NCBI RefSeq assembly: GCF_030409795.1
Contig: NZ_JAUFQN010000019.1
Span: 434,001-498,000, forward strand
Origin: Flavobacterium paronense
Lineage (GTDB): Bacteria > Bacteroidota > Bacteroidia > Flavobacteriales > Flavobacteriaceae
Reading direction: 5' to 3'
DNA: 64,000 nucleotides
Shown here: positions 54,297 to 63,975 of the stretch, in pieces
How positions within the stretch are numbered: position 1 is the stretch's first letter
How the letters are laid out: every line of letters starts with the position of its first letter
Position numbers and translations under genes: made by a program
Notes under the pieces: generated by a model
Database searches by the model: none
Seen by the model: only the letters and a program-made list of their open reading frames with translations
Told to the model about the DNA's origin: nothing

Positions 54297-55331
54297 TTGA
54301 GACTATTTCTCCATAAATTGTTCCATTGGGAATATTGGCCTTTCCAAATTGTATATATTCCTATTTATTTTTTATGGGCATTTTATGCTTTGAAAGCCAG
54401 AACTATTTTCTTTTTCAACGCTTGTAATCCAACGATGAAAAATGGCGGTTTTGTTATGGATAGTAAAATAGAAATCTATGATTTGATTCCACAAAAGTTT
54501 TATCCAATTACAAAATTCATCAAAGAGAAAATTCCGTTTGATGAAGTTGAGACAATACTTGAAACTTCAAAAATTCATTTTCCATTTATCGTAAAACCCG
54601 ATATTGGTCTTCGTGGTTCGGCAGTAAAAAAAGTAACCAATTTAGCCGAATTGAAAGCCTATCACAACAAAGCCAATTTCGATTATTTAGTGCAGGATTT
54701 GATTCCGTATGAAAATGAAGTCGGAATTTTTTATGTTCGTTTTCCAAATGAAAAACATGGAAAAATCACAGGAATTGTAGCCAAAGAATTTTTAATCATT
54801 GAAGGCGATGGTTGTTCAACTATTGAAGAATTGTTGAAAGTTAATCCGCGTTACGAATTCCAATTAAAAGCACTTGAAAAAGAATATGGCAGTCAGCTAA
54901 AAACTATTTTAGCCAAAGGCGAAAAGCGCAATTTAGTGCCTTATGGCAATCATGCTCGTGGTGCCAAATTCCTTGATTATAGTCATTTAATTTCGCCAGA
55001 ATTGACTAAGGTTATAGACGAAATGTGTTTGCAAATTTCCGAGTTTTATTTTGGCAGAATGGATTTGATGTACAACACTTGGGAAGAGTTGGAGCAAGGG
55101 AAAAACTTTTCTATAGTCGAATTAAACGGAGCAGCAAGTGAACCAACGCACATTTATGACCCAAAACATTCGTTGTTTTTTGCTTGGAAGGAATTGGCAC
55201 GTCATATCAAGTATATGTTTCAAATCAGCGTTGAAAATCACAAGCGCGGCTTTCCTTATTTGTCGCATAAAGTTGGAATGGAGCAATACAGATTGCATTT
55301 GGAACAAAGTAATAAAATTGTCAATTTTTAA
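54297..55331 (+). CDS. ATP-grasp protein, D-Ala-D-Ala ligase-like
   Basis: A roughly 344-aa ATP-grasp enzyme. It begins with a membrane-associated segment (WPFQIVYIPIYFLWAFYALKAR), then the ATP-grasp core: FPFIVKPDIGLRGSAVKKV, LVQDLIPYENEVGIFYVRF and FSIVELNGAASEPTHIYDP. ATP-grasp enzymes join a carboxylate to an amine or thiol; the substrate is unknown. No ATG is available at the 5' end. TTG at 54297 gives the family-like start LRLFLHKLFHWEYW and avoids a long overlap with the NRDE gene, but TTG at 54219 cannot be excluded. Confidence 0.78.
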   Translation: MRLFLHKLFHWEYWPFQIVYIPIYFLWAFYALKARTIFFFNACNPTMKNGGFVMDSKIEIYDLIPQKFYPITKFIKEKIPFDEVETILETSKIHFPFIVKPDIGLRGSAVKKVTNLAELKAYHNKANFDYLVQDLIPYENEVGIFYVRFPNEKHGKITGIVAKEFLIIEGDGCSTIEELLKVNPRYEFQLKALEKEYGSQLKTILAKGEKRNLVPYGNHARGAKFLDYSHLISPELTKVIDEMCLQISEFYFGRMDLMYNTWEELEQGKNFSIVELNGAASEPTHIYDPKHSLFFAWKELARHIKYMFQISVENHKRGFPYLSHKVGMEQYRLHLEQSNKIVNF

Positions 55332-55954
55332 TGCAAAACCTCAAAAACATATTCGTTGGTTTTTTGGTAAGTTTTATCGGTTCCATTCCGTTAGGCTATT
55401 TAAATGTGGTTGGTTTTCAAGTTTTTCAAAAATCAGGACTTCAACCAACAATTTGGTATTTGCTGGGCGTAATTTGTATTGAGTTTTTAGTGATTTTTTT
55501 TACTTTAATTTTTGCAAAAAAATTGGCTGAAAACAAAAGGCTAACGAAATATATCGAAGGTTTCTCAGTTGTGTTTATGCTTGTTTTAGCCTCTGTTTTT
55601 TACTTTGGTGCAAATTCAAAAACTGACTATTCCACTTCGTTTGATTATTCACCCTTTGTTTTGGGAATCGTATTGAGTTGTTTGAATTTTATTCAGATTC
55701 CGTTTTGGACCGGTTGGAATTTATATCTATTAAACGGCAAGTATATCGAAGTTTCAAAATCAAGGAAATACTTTTATGTTTTTGGTACCGTTGCAGGAAC
55801 GTTCAGCGGCATGTTGGCACTAATTTTATCACTTCATTATTTTGCAACAAATGTTGATTTTTTGTCTAAGTATTTAATGCAAATCATAATTCCATTACTA
55901 TTTCTTGGGCTTGGTATTTTTCAGGCGATTCAATTTTTTAGAAAGTATTTTTAA
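55331..55954 (+). CDS. LysE-like family transporter
   Basis: A 207-aa inner-membrane protein with about six helices and the LysE-type start VGFLVSFIGSIPLGYLNVVGFQVF. Such proteins export amino acids or related metabolites. The ATG overlaps the stop of the ATP-grasp gene by 1 nt, so the pair is coupled. A ligase followed by an exporter suggests making and releasing a small dipeptide-like compound, which is speculative. It ends 8 nt from a convergent gene. Confidence 0.78.
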   Translation: MQNLKNIFVGFLVSFIGSIPLGYLNVVGFQVFQKSGLQPTIWYLLGVICIEFLVIFFTLIFAKKLAENKRLTKYIEGFSVVFMLVLASVFYFGANSKTDYSTSFDYSPFVLGIVLSCLNFIQIPFWTGWNLYLLNGKYIEVSKSRKYFYVFGTVAGTFSGMLALILSLHYFATNVDFLSKYLMQIIIPLLFLGLGIFQAIQFFRKYF

Positions 55955-55962
55955 AAGGATAA

Positions 55963-57633
55963 TTATTTGTCGTTCATTTTTTCAAACTTTATTTTTCTTA
56001 TTCCTTGTGTCATTAAATAAAAACCAATAACTTTATTTTGTTCATTTCTAATGACTTCAATTTCTCCTAAATTGCTAACAAATAAATCAGGCTGAAAAGC
56101 TGTAAAAATAGCATCGCTGTTTCTGGAATGTGTTGCAATTAAATTATTTTCCTTGATGATAAATTTATAGGTAGTATTCAATTCAGCGTTATAATACAAA
56201 CCAACTAACTCGTTAAGGTTTATTTTTTCTGTATCAAATTCTTTTATTTCAATTCTTTTGCCTTTGTATGAGAAGTCAGAGATATGCCATTTTAGAAATT
56301 CAGTTATTTGTCCGTTGGTTTTGTTGAATACAAATTTGCTGTGTGGTAGATTTGGATATGTAAATTCATAGTCGCCTGTTTGAATAAGTTTTACTCTATT
56401 ACTTATAGTATCGCCCTTTGCTAAATGAAATAGTGTATCATTTTCTTTACTTATAGAAACTATATATCCTGGAAAAACTTCGTAATCGCCAACAAAACTT
56501 TTAAGCAAATTTTGATCAAAAATAGGTTTTGAATTTGTCTTGGTTTCTTTGTCGTTTAAATAAAAATCTACAATATTGTAAACAAAATCAAGTGGGTGAA
56601 AAAGATGGGAATTGCATAAAAATACAACTGAAAAATTATGCTCTGGAATTCTTAGTATATAAGAACCATAATCGGCATCGCCACCACCGTGAAATAGTAC
56701 GTTTAAACCTTTGTATGTTCTATTTTCTATTCCTAATCCATAAGGAATGAGTTCGCCATTATTCAGTTTGCCTTTTTCTTTCATTTTATTAAAAATGGCA
56801 TCATTGCCAATATTCTTTTTTTCAAAATTCATTGTCCATAAACATAAATCTTCGGTAGTTGTATTTAAATTAGTAGAACCAACAAATGAATGATTGAGGA
56901 TGCTTTTGCAATAGATGTTATTGTATTTATGATAGGAGTAGGCTCTGTTTTTTATAATAGTTTCAGGGTCATCAACCACTTGAGAATTTTTCATTTTTAA
57001 TGGATTGAAAATTTTTGCCTTTGCGAAATCTGCGAAAGATTGACCTGAAATCCTTTTTACAATTTCGGCTAATAAAATGTAACCCGAATTGCAATATTCA
57101 TATTCTTCTCCGGGTATAAAATTTAAGCCTTTTTGGCTTGTAATTAGTTTTACAGCTTGCTCATTACTTAACAGATCGGCTTCATTTGTTCCAATTAAAT
57201 TGGCTAAAGCAGTATTGTCTCTTATGCCACTTGTGTGATTTGCTAAATTGCGTAATGTAATTTTATGTCCGTAATCAACCATTTCGGGAAGATATTTTCT
57301 TATATCGTCCTCTAATGATAATTTACCTTCTTGTTCCAAAAGAAGTATTGCGAAAGCTGTAAATTGTTTTGATACCGAGGCAATTTGAAAAACTGTTGTT
57401 GGCGTAATTGGAGTTCCATATTCTAAATTAGCAATACCAAACCCTTTTTTGTAAACTATAGCACCGTTCTTTATAACAGCAACTGAAAATCCCGGACCAT
57501 TTTTGAAGTTGTATTTTGCAATTAATGCATCAACTTTATCTGATGGGTTTTCTTTACTATTTTTAGTTTGGGAGTTTACATAACTACATTGAAAAAGCAA
57601 TAGAATAAATAATAGGGAATAAGTTGTTTTCAT
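55963..57633 (-). CDS. Serine hydrolase, class C beta-lactamase-like
   Basis: A 556-aa secreted hydrolase. After a signal peptide (CSYVNSQ) the serine-transpeptidase fold shows the SxxK nucleophile at Ser86-Lys89 (SVSKQ). The YxN motif is YCN near residue 182, and FHGGGDADYGS stands in place of KTG. A C-terminal beta-rich domain of about 200 aa follows. These enzymes cut D-amino-acid peptides, esters or beta-lactams; the target is unknown. A terminator separates it from the AraC gene upstream. Confidence 0.9.
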   Translation of the reverse strand: MKTTYSLLFILLLFQCSYVNSQTKNSKENPSDKVDALIAKYNFKNGPGFSVAVIKNGAIVYKKGFGIANLEYGTPITPTTVFQIASVSKQFTAFAILLLEQEGKLSLEDDIRKYLPEMVDYGHKITLRNLANHTSGIRDNTALANLIGTNEADLLSNEQAVKLITSQKGLNFIPGEEYEYCNSGYILLAEIVKRISGQSFADFAKAKIFNPLKMKNSQVVDDPETIIKNRAYSYHKYNNIYCKSILNHSFVGSTNLNTTTEDLCLWTMNFEKKNIGNDAIFNKMKEKGKLNNGELIPYGLGIENRTYKGLNVLFHGGGDADYGSYILRIPEHNFSVVFLCNSHLFHPLDFVYNIVDFYLNDKETKTNSKPIFDQNLLKSFVGDYEVFPGYIVSISKENDTLFHLAKGDTISNRVKLIQTGDYEFTYPNLPHSKFVFNKTNGQITEFLKWHISDFSYKGKRIEIKEFDTEKINLNELVGLYYNAELNTTYKFIIKENNLIATHSRNSDAIFTAFQPDLFVSNLGEIEVIRNEQNKVIGFYLMTQGIRKIKFEKMNDK

Positions 57634-57692
57634 AAGATTATTTTAAAATTCAAAGCAAAGTTGCATTGTATATCTTATAAAAGCGACCGACT

Positions 57693-57740
57693 AAAAAAAG
57701 TCGAACTCATTTTATTTTACTAATAGGGTTCGACTTTTAT
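57693..57740 (-). terminator. Terminator after the 7TM AraC gene
   Basis: An 11-bp stem (AAAAGTCGAAC at 57696-57706, GTTCGACTTTT at 57728-57738) around a 21-nt loop, followed on the minus strand by a T-run. Confidence 0.82.
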
Positions 57741-57759
57741 TATGCAAGTAGTACTTTTT

Positions 57760-58863
57760 CTATTTGTTTGAAAGAAATTGTTTTCTGTATTCTATTGGAG
57801 TCATAGGACTATGTTTTTTAAAAGCAGTGTTGAAGGATGATTTTGAATTAAATCCTACTTGGTAAAGGATTTCTAAAACAGTTATATCTTTTTGTGATTG
57901 ATTTTTTAAAATCGACATTGCTTTTAAAACTCGGTATTCATTTATAAAATCAAAAAAATGTTTTCCAATATGATGATTAATTAGCGTTGACAATTCTTTC
58001 TGCGAAAAATCAATTTGTAATGCCAGTTTTTGAATTGTTAAATCTGGATCTAAAAAAGGTTCTTTTTCAGTCATAAATTGTTCTAATAATTTTATTTTTT
58101 CATTATTCTCAGAAGTGATTTCAGAAGTAATTATTTTAGTTTCTTTTTTTATATATTTTGATATTGGCGTATTGTTTTGTTCAATTCCGCTAAATAGTTG
58201 CGGTTGGTGTAAAGCTTTCAATACAAAATAACTAGAAACTAGTAATGCAGAAATAATAACAATAACGTTTAAAAGTAAGATCAAATTAATGTTATTTGTA
58301 AATTGAATGAAGAATTTTGAAAGCACAAATAAATGGGCAAATAAAAGAATACTAGTCATTTGTACTAACCATTTATAATTGAGGTGTTCAGGGTTGGTAT
58401 AATTTTCTAAATAAATCTTTTTATACTTTTTTAAGGCAATGAATATCAATATAATGTATAAGAAATATTGAATTTCACTTATTATTTGAAAAACCAGAAA
58501 TGCTTTTTTTGAATAATCACTTGCTATTAGAAAAGAATAGAAAAAGATGAATAAAAGGGTATGTATTAAATCGTTAATTCTTAATTTAAAATTAGTATAA
58601 CAAACAGAAAGCACATAAAAATAGAAAACAGGCATTTGAAGTAGAGAGGAAGTAATGCGGAAAGTTTCAATAAATAGATGTTTAGATAACCAATCATTTA
58701 GAAAAAAAGCACTAATATCTATTGCTACCAGGAGTAAAAAAACAGAAAATAATTGATTGGATTTTTTTTTATTACCCCTAACAGTCAACAAGAAAAAAGA
58801 AAAAAACAGCAAAAGAAAAACAACTATTCTACTTATGCTATTTAATAATTGTATTTCAGTCAT
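57760..58863 (-). CDS. AraC regulator with multi-helix membrane domain
   Basis: A 367-aa protein. About seven hydrophobic helices occupy residues 8-225. An AraC helix-turn-helix follows at about 265-365 (LTIQKLALQIDFSQKELSTLINHHIGKHF and ILYQVGFNSKSSFNTAFKKHSPMTPIEYR). It is a membrane-bound regulator of a kind frequent in Bacteroidota. It lies upstream of the serine hydrolase on the same strand, which may be a target. The gap 58864-59096 shows nothing recognisable. Confidence 0.88.
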   Translation of the reverse strand: MTEIQLLNSISRIVVFLLLFFSFFLLTVRGNKKKSNQLFSVFLLLVAIDISAFFLNDWLSKHLFIETFRITSSLLQMPVFYFYVLSVCYTNFKLRINDLIHTLLFIFFYSFLIASDYSKKAFLVFQIISEIQYFLYIILIFIALKKYKKIYLENYTNPEHLNYKWLVQMTSILLFAHLFVLSKFFIQFTNNINLILLLNVIVIISALLVSSYFVLKALHQPQLFSGIEQNNTPISKYIKKETKIITSEITSENNEKIKLLEQFMTEKEPFLDPDLTIQKLALQIDFSQKELSTLINHHIGKHFFDFINEYRVLKAMSILKNQSQKDITVLEILYQVGFNSKSSFNTAFKKHSPMTPIEYRKQFLSNK

Positions 58864-59096
58864 TTATTATTTTTTACTGCTGTTCGGATAGTATCACCGC
58901 CAACTTTTTGATAGTAGTACTAAACCAGCTTTATATTTTAGCTAATATATAAAAACTTTCAGCTCTTTTTACTCTGATAAACTCTTCCTCTATATAAGAA
59001 GCGTTTCCTTTATTACATTAACTAGTAAATACTTTGTGTCAATTGATAACCAACAAAAAGAGTAACTAAGTTTTCTAGAAAGTATTACAAAAGGAA

Positions 59097-59840
59097 TTAC
59101 CCTAATTTACCCAAAGCACCAATTAAATTCGATTTTTTTCTTTGAGAAACCGGAAGTGTACTTTTGTCAGAAAGAATTACATAACCACCGTCTTTATTAA
59201 CAAAACTAAGCAAGTGGTTTAGGTTAATTATATGCGAATGATGTATCCTTTCAAAACCGCTGGTGCATAATAAATCTTCAAAATCCTTCAGTGTTTTGGA
59301 TACTAATGTTTTTTTTCCATTAGAAAAATAAAGACAGGTATAGTTGCTTTCAGCGGTGCATTTTATGATGTTTTCAAGTTCATAAACTGTGATTCCTTCC
59401 GAGGTATTGAGTGCTATTTTTTTCCTGGCCGGAATTTCATTTTGGTTTTGGATGAAATTTTCAATTTTAATACCTTCTGTATCTTTTGAGCTTTTCATCG
59501 CTTTAGTTACCGCAGTAACTAATTCATCCGAATCTATTGGTTTTAATAGATAATCGAGTGCGCTGAATTTTATCGCTTTTATCGCATATTGACTGTAAGC
59601 CGTTGTGAAAATTACTTTGAAATTATTTTCTTTAAATAGATTCAATACTTCAAAACCCAATCCGTCCGAAAGCTGAATGTCTAGAAAAATTAGCTCAGGT
59701 TCTAATGATTTTATTTTTTCTATTGCTTCTTTTATTGATTTTGCTTCGCCGATAACGGTGACATCTTTGCAATGGGTTTCCAGTTCTGATTTTAAGGCAG
59801 AAATAGCTTGTGCTTCGTCTTCAATAATTAATGCTTTCAT
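59097..59840 (-). CDS. LytTR family response regulator
   Basis: A 247-aa response regulator. The receiver domain has the acidic pair Glu7/Asp8 and the phospho-acceptor Asp54 (FLDIQLSDGLG). The C-terminal LytTR DNA-binding domain covers about 135-245 (TVYELENIIKCTAESNYTCLYF, FERIHHSHIINLNHL). It starts 3 nt after the sensor kinase stop, forming a classical pair. LytTR proteins bind direct repeats with about a 21-bp period, and such repeats occur at 62789-62841. Confidence 0.93.
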   Translation of the reverse strand: MKALIIEDEAQAISALKSELETHCKDVTVIGEAKSIKEAIEKIKSLEPELIFLDIQLSDGLGFEVLNLFKENNFKVIFTTAYSQYAIKAIKFSALDYLLKPIDSDELVTAVTKAMKSSKDTEGIKIENFIQNQNEIPARKKIALNTSEGITVYELENIIKCTAESNYTCLYFSNGKKTLVSKTLKDFEDLLCTSGFERIHHSHIINLNHLLSFVNKDGGYVILSDKSTLPVSQRKKSNLIGALGKLG

Positions 59841-59843
59841 AGT

Positions 59844-62729
59844 TTACCAAATTGATATTAAAGGAATGGTGATAATCACTTTTGTTCCTGATGGAATTGA
59901 ATTGACTTCTAGGTCAACGATATCAATTGTCGATTTTCCAATATTTGTATCTAACAACTCCAATCGTTCCTTGGTTATTTCTAATGCTTTAGATTGATAT
60001 TCTTTGTTTTTCTGAATCATTTTTGAAGCAACTCTACCAATGCCATTATCTTCTACACTACATTCTAACTGGTTGTCCTTTTGCAAAAATCGCACAACTA
60101 AGGTTCCTTTATTTTCCTTTGGCGCCAATCCGTGGATGATAGCATTTTCAACTATAGGCTGGAGTAATAGTGTTGGAATTGAAATTTCATTGGTGTTCAA
60201 ACTTTCATCAACAATAAGTTCGTATTCAAATTTGTTTTTATATCGAATTTTAGTCAGGTTGATATAGATTTCAAGCATTTCGATTTCTTTCGATAAAGGA
60301 ATTAATTGCTCAGTGTTTTCCAACAGCATCCGCAAAAGTTTCGAAAATTTTGAAATATAAGAACTGGCATTGATGACATCGCCTTCAGAATAATAGCCTT
60401 TTATAGTATTAAGTGCATTAAAAATGAAGTGCGGATTCATTTGGAGGCGAAGTGCTTTTTGCTCTAATTCTACCATTTGTTTTTCGAGTTGCGCCTTGTC
60501 TCGTTCTATTTGGATGTTTTTCTTTTCTATTTCAAATTTTTTCTTTTGTCTTTCTAATCGGTATTTTATGAAAGAGTAAATAAGAAAACCAACTACCAAT
60601 AGCATTAAAAGAATAAACCAAACTTTCTGCCAAAACGGTGGTAAGATTTCGAATGAAATAATTTCCACCTCACTTTTTGTATTAGAACCATCTTGACAAA
60701 AAACACTAAAAGTATATTTTCCGGCAGGTAAAGAGTTGTAATTGATTTTGGTTTCTGTACTTGTTGACCAGGTGTCGTTTTTCCCGTTTAATTTATAATA
60801 GTAGGTCAAATTACCTTGGTTAATATAGGAAATGCCATTGTATTCAATACTAATGTCACTTTTGCTATACTGAAAAACAAAGTTGTTGTTTTTAGTGTTG
60901 TTTTGATTTTTAAGATTTATAATTAAACATTTTGGTTTCGATTTTTTAGAAGTTATGTTTCTGTAATCAAAAGACAATAGTCCGTTTCCTGTTGCCAAAT
61001 AAACAATGTTGTCAAGATAATCGATGTCGTAAATCCTATTGTTTTTTATTCCTAAAACAGCATTCAAATTTCTAATTTCAAAAGTGTTGTCATTTTTAAT
61101 CAGCAATGAGTTTAAACCATTATTAGTTCCGATGAGATACGTATTTGAGGCAATTTTTTTTATGGCATTACAAGTATTACTGTTAAGTCCTGAGTTCTTA
61201 GTTATTTTTTGTTGGACCAGATTTTTTTTAATTGTAACAATACCTTTAGAATTGGAACCTACAAGAAGCGTGTGGTTTTCGGTGTCATAGTATAAATCTG
61301 CTATTGATGTATCGAGTTTTTCATTTCTTTCTCCAAAGTAAGTAATAGAATCTTTAGGGTTGTATTGATATAATCCAAAGTTAGTTCCAATCCAAATGTT
61401 ATCGTTATCACCATCACACAAAACGGTGGCACGCTTGCTTATCAGGTTGTTTGAACTAATTAAATTAGACGTAATATTGTATAAATTTTTGGTTTTAATT
61501 TTATAAATAAATGTATAGCCAACAAAAACATCATTTTTTTTAATTAAAATATCATTGGCACCAACCCTAAGTTTTTTCTCATTCCCTTTTCCATCAATTT
61601 CTATAACCCCAAGTTTTCCAACGACATAGGTTTTGTCGTTAAAGAATCTAATATTGTTGATTTTGTCAACTCTTTTTTGATTAAAAATTGTTTTCTTTTC
61701 AATGCTGCCGTTTTTCTTTATATAGTAGTCATTATTATCACCACCTAACCAAATTTCATTTTTTTTATTAATAGTTATGCAGTTAATTTTAAGGGGTTTT
61801 TCAGTATTAATTTTATCATTAAATACATCAAAAGAAGGAACATAAATTATTCCGTTAGTCAAAGTAGTAAGCCAATAACCCCCTTCAAAATCTTTGGTCA
61901 GGCTTGAGATACTATAGTTTTCAAAGAATTTTCTTTTTAAAATGTTGTTTTCAAATAAATACAATCCAAATCTGGAGCACACCCATATTTTATTCTCGTT
62001 TTCAACATATAAATTGATGATTTCTTGTTTGTCTGGAATTGCTGCAATTAGTTTAAATTGATTACTTCCTGTAACTTTATATAGTTTGTTAAACTCATTA
62101 AAATAAGTATTGGTCTTATCATGATATACCCTATAAGTAGATATTTTATCAATTTGGCTATCCATTTTATTTTTCGAAAAATTGCATATTCCGGCACTTG
62201 AAAGTATAAAAAATTCTTTGTCCCAAATCCACATGCCAACTGTAGTGATCTTATTTGTGTTTACTTTTTTTACAGTATCATTTGGCTGTATAATTTTGAT
62301 GCTACCATCTTTAAAAACAAAATAAATAGTATTCTTCTCGTCTTGATAAAAATCAATTATCAAATTGGAACCGGCAATTTTTTTAACTAATTCAGAATTC
62401 TTTTCATTGTATATTTTGTTTTTATAGATATAGGAAGGCTTGCCATTAAGTGTCAATAACCAGTTTCGCCCTTTAAAATCAGTTTTCATTTGAAAAACTT
62501 CATTGTCGGACAAACCTCTATCAGTATTAAATAGCTCAAAGTTATGACTGTCATACTTTACAATTCCAACATCGGTGCTAATCCATAGAAAACCATTTTT
62601 GTCCTGAGTGACCGAATAGGTTGTTGAGGTTGGAAACCCTTCATTAATGGAATAGTTGATAGAATAAGGATCTTGTGCCAAAATTATTTGGGAAAACACA
62701 AGTGAAATAAAAAGGAAATATGGTCTCAA
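59844..62729 (-). CDS. LytS-type sensor histidine kinase with periplasmic two-component propeller
   Basis: A 961-aa sensor. A signal peptide (SQIILAQ) precedes a large periplasmic region of propeller repeats up to about residue 600 (motifs such as GFLWISTDVGIVKYDS and NIWIGTNFGLYQY). A Y_Y_Y domain ends it (YYKLNGKNDTW, LPAGKYTFSV). A transmembrane helix (VWFILLMLLVVGFLIYSF) and a coiled coil follow. The His kinase domain has NPHFIFNALNTIKGYY, and the ATPase site shows LQPIVENAIIHG and VEDNGIG. It is likely to sense an extracellular polymer or cell-surface state and to act through the LytTR partner. Confidence 0.92.
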   Translation of the reverse strand: MRPYFLFISLVFSQIILAQDPYSINYSINEGFPTSTTYSVTQDKNGFLWISTDVGIVKYDSHNFELFNTDRGLSDNEVFQMKTDFKGRNWLLTLNGKPSYIYKNKIYNEKNSELVKKIAGSNLIIDFYQDEKNTIYFVFKDGSIKIIQPNDTVKKVNTNKITTVGMWIWDKEFFILSSAGICNFSKNKMDSQIDKISTYRVYHDKTNTYFNEFNKLYKVTGSNQFKLIAAIPDKQEIINLYVENENKIWVCSRFGLYLFENNILKRKFFENYSISSLTKDFEGGYWLTTLTNGIIYVPSFDVFNDKINTEKPLKINCITINKKNEIWLGGDNNDYYIKKNGSIEKKTIFNQKRVDKINNIRFFNDKTYVVGKLGVIEIDGKGNEKKLRVGANDILIKKNDVFVGYTFIYKIKTKNLYNITSNLISSNNLISKRATVLCDGDNDNIWIGTNFGLYQYNPKDSITYFGERNEKLDTSIADLYYDTENHTLLVGSNSKGIVTIKKNLVQQKITKNSGLNSNTCNAIKKIASNTYLIGTNNGLNSLLIKNDNTFEIRNLNAVLGIKNNRIYDIDYLDNIVYLATGNGLLSFDYRNITSKKSKPKCLIINLKNQNNTKNNNFVFQYSKSDISIEYNGISYINQGNLTYYYKLNGKNDTWSTSTETKINYNSLPAGKYTFSVFCQDGSNTKSEVEIISFEILPPFWQKVWFILLMLLVVGFLIYSFIKYRLERQKKKFEIEKKNIQIERDKAQLEKQMVELEQKALRLQMNPHFIFNALNTIKGYYSEGDVINASSYISKFSKLLRMLLENTEQLIPLSKEIEMLEIYINLTKIRYKNKFEYELIVDESLNTNEISIPTLLLQPIVENAIIHGLAPKENKGTLVVRFLQKDNQLECSVEDNGIGRVASKMIQKNKEYQSKALEITKERLELLDTNIGKSTIDIVDLEVNSIPSGTKVIITIPLISIW

Positions 62730-62788
62730 ATTTTGATTTTGGATTAGTAAAAGTAAGAATAAATAAAATAGTCATTTCTAAATTGTAC

Positions 62789-62841
62789 ATCACTTATCAT
62801 AATTAAAAAATCACTTATCACACCTATCAAATCACTTACTA
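62789..62841. promoter_or_regulatory. Three direct repeats with exact 21-bp period (LytTR-type site)
   Basis: ATCACTTATCA begins at 62789 and at 62810, and ATCACTTACTA at 62831, a period of exactly two helical turns. The repeats lie between the kinase gene (minus strand) and the T9SS gene (plus strand). LytTR regulators are known to bind 9-bp direct repeats separated by 12 bp, which is the same geometry. Confidence 0.75.
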
Positions 62842-62923
62842 AAAAAGAGGTGTCGTTTAAATAGTTTTCTCGATGTCTTTTAGTTATCAGAATAACTTTG
62901 ACTGTTATTATAACTTTGAAATT

Positions 62924-63967
62924 ATGAAAAAGACACTACTTATTATAGCATTAGGTTTTACATTTTTAACGGCAAACGCACAAGTAATATCCACTGACAA
63001 TTTTGATAATTATACTTTATTTTACCTCACACCCGATATAACAGGAACTGCTTCGCACCAAGGATATTGGTTGGGTTGGGTAACTCCAAATATTGGTTAC
63101 GATATTGATAGCTTTATATCAACTTCTTACGGAAACCCTTCGAAAGGTATTGAAATTGAGGGGTTTTCGAATCAGTATGAACCTGCAAGTAAATATCTAT
63201 GGAAAAGATATTTTCCGCAACTGTGGAATACGAGAACGTCAGGTAATAATACTGTAGAATTCCAAATTGATTATATAAGACCTACTATAGTTAGAGGAAC
63301 TGATGATATTCAAATTATGATTCTGGATTCGTCACTAAGCAAAGTTTTAGCAGGTTTTTCATTCAATGAGTTTGGGCTTATTACCGGAAGAGCCTATAGT
63401 TATTCCACATCCAATAATACCTTTGGAAATTTTTACTACAATCTCGATGATAATTTTTCTACCCAACTTCCAGTTAATATTTGGATGACATTGGTCTTGA
63501 GATTTAACAAAGATACTGGCGACATTACTTTTATCATCAAAAACCCCAATGGTTCTATATTTAGACAAAAAACAATTACCGGGTCTGGTGCTGGCTTAGA
63601 TCCTGCAGAAATAGACTTTGCTATTTTTGCAGATACTACAGGTTCCCCCAATAGACTTCGAGCTGATTTTGACAATTACAAAGTTACTGCTTTGAGTAGT
63701 GCTTTAGCCATTGATGAGGTTGCAGATGAAAGTGGATTTTCTGTTTATCCTAATCCGACAACTACTGAAATTTCGATTTCAAATAAAAACGGGAAAGGAA
63801 TTTCAAGTGTCGTTTTAACGGATATCAATGGAAGAACTGTAAAGCAAAACACTTTCGATAATTCACCTAGTATTCAGCTAAATATTGCTGATTTATCGAG
63901 TGGTGTTTATTTGATGAAAATAGTTTCACAAGAAGGAACGGCGACAAAGAAAATTATTAAAAATTAA
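62924..63967 (+). CDS. T9SS type A cargo protein, lectin-like
   Basis: A 347-aa secreted protein. A signal peptide (FLTANAQ) is followed by a single concanavalin-type beta region of about 240 aa (STDNFDNYTL, FADTTGSPNRLRADFDNYKV). The type A sorting tail is at the end (FSVYPNPTTTEISISN, LTDINGRTVKQ, LSSGVYLMKI, ending KKIIKN). The ATG at 62924 was chosen since it begins the signal peptide; an upstream ATG at 62873 adds 17 residues. A -7 box TAACTTTG lies at 62911-62918, only a few bases before the ATG, so the transcript may be almost leaderless. It is divergent from the kinase and may be controlled by the LytTR pair. Confidence 0.86.
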   Translation: MKKTLLIIALGFTFLTANAQVISTDNFDNYTLFYLTPDITGTASHQGYWLGWVTPNIGYDIDSFISTSYGNPSKGIEIEGFSNQYEPASKYLWKRYFPQLWNTRTSGNNTVEFQIDYIRPTIVRGTDDIQIMILDSSLSKVLAGFSFNEFGLITGRAYSYSTSNNTFGNFYYNLDDNFSTQLPVNIWMTLVLRFNKDTGDITFIIKNPNGSIFRQKTITGSGAGLDPAEIDFAIFADTTGSPNRLRADFDNYKVTALSSALAIDEVADESGFSVYPNPTTTEISISNKNGKGISSVVLTDINGRTVKQNTFDNSPSIQLNIADLSSGVYLMKIVSQEGTATKKIIKN

Positions 63968-63975
63968 AATCTAAA

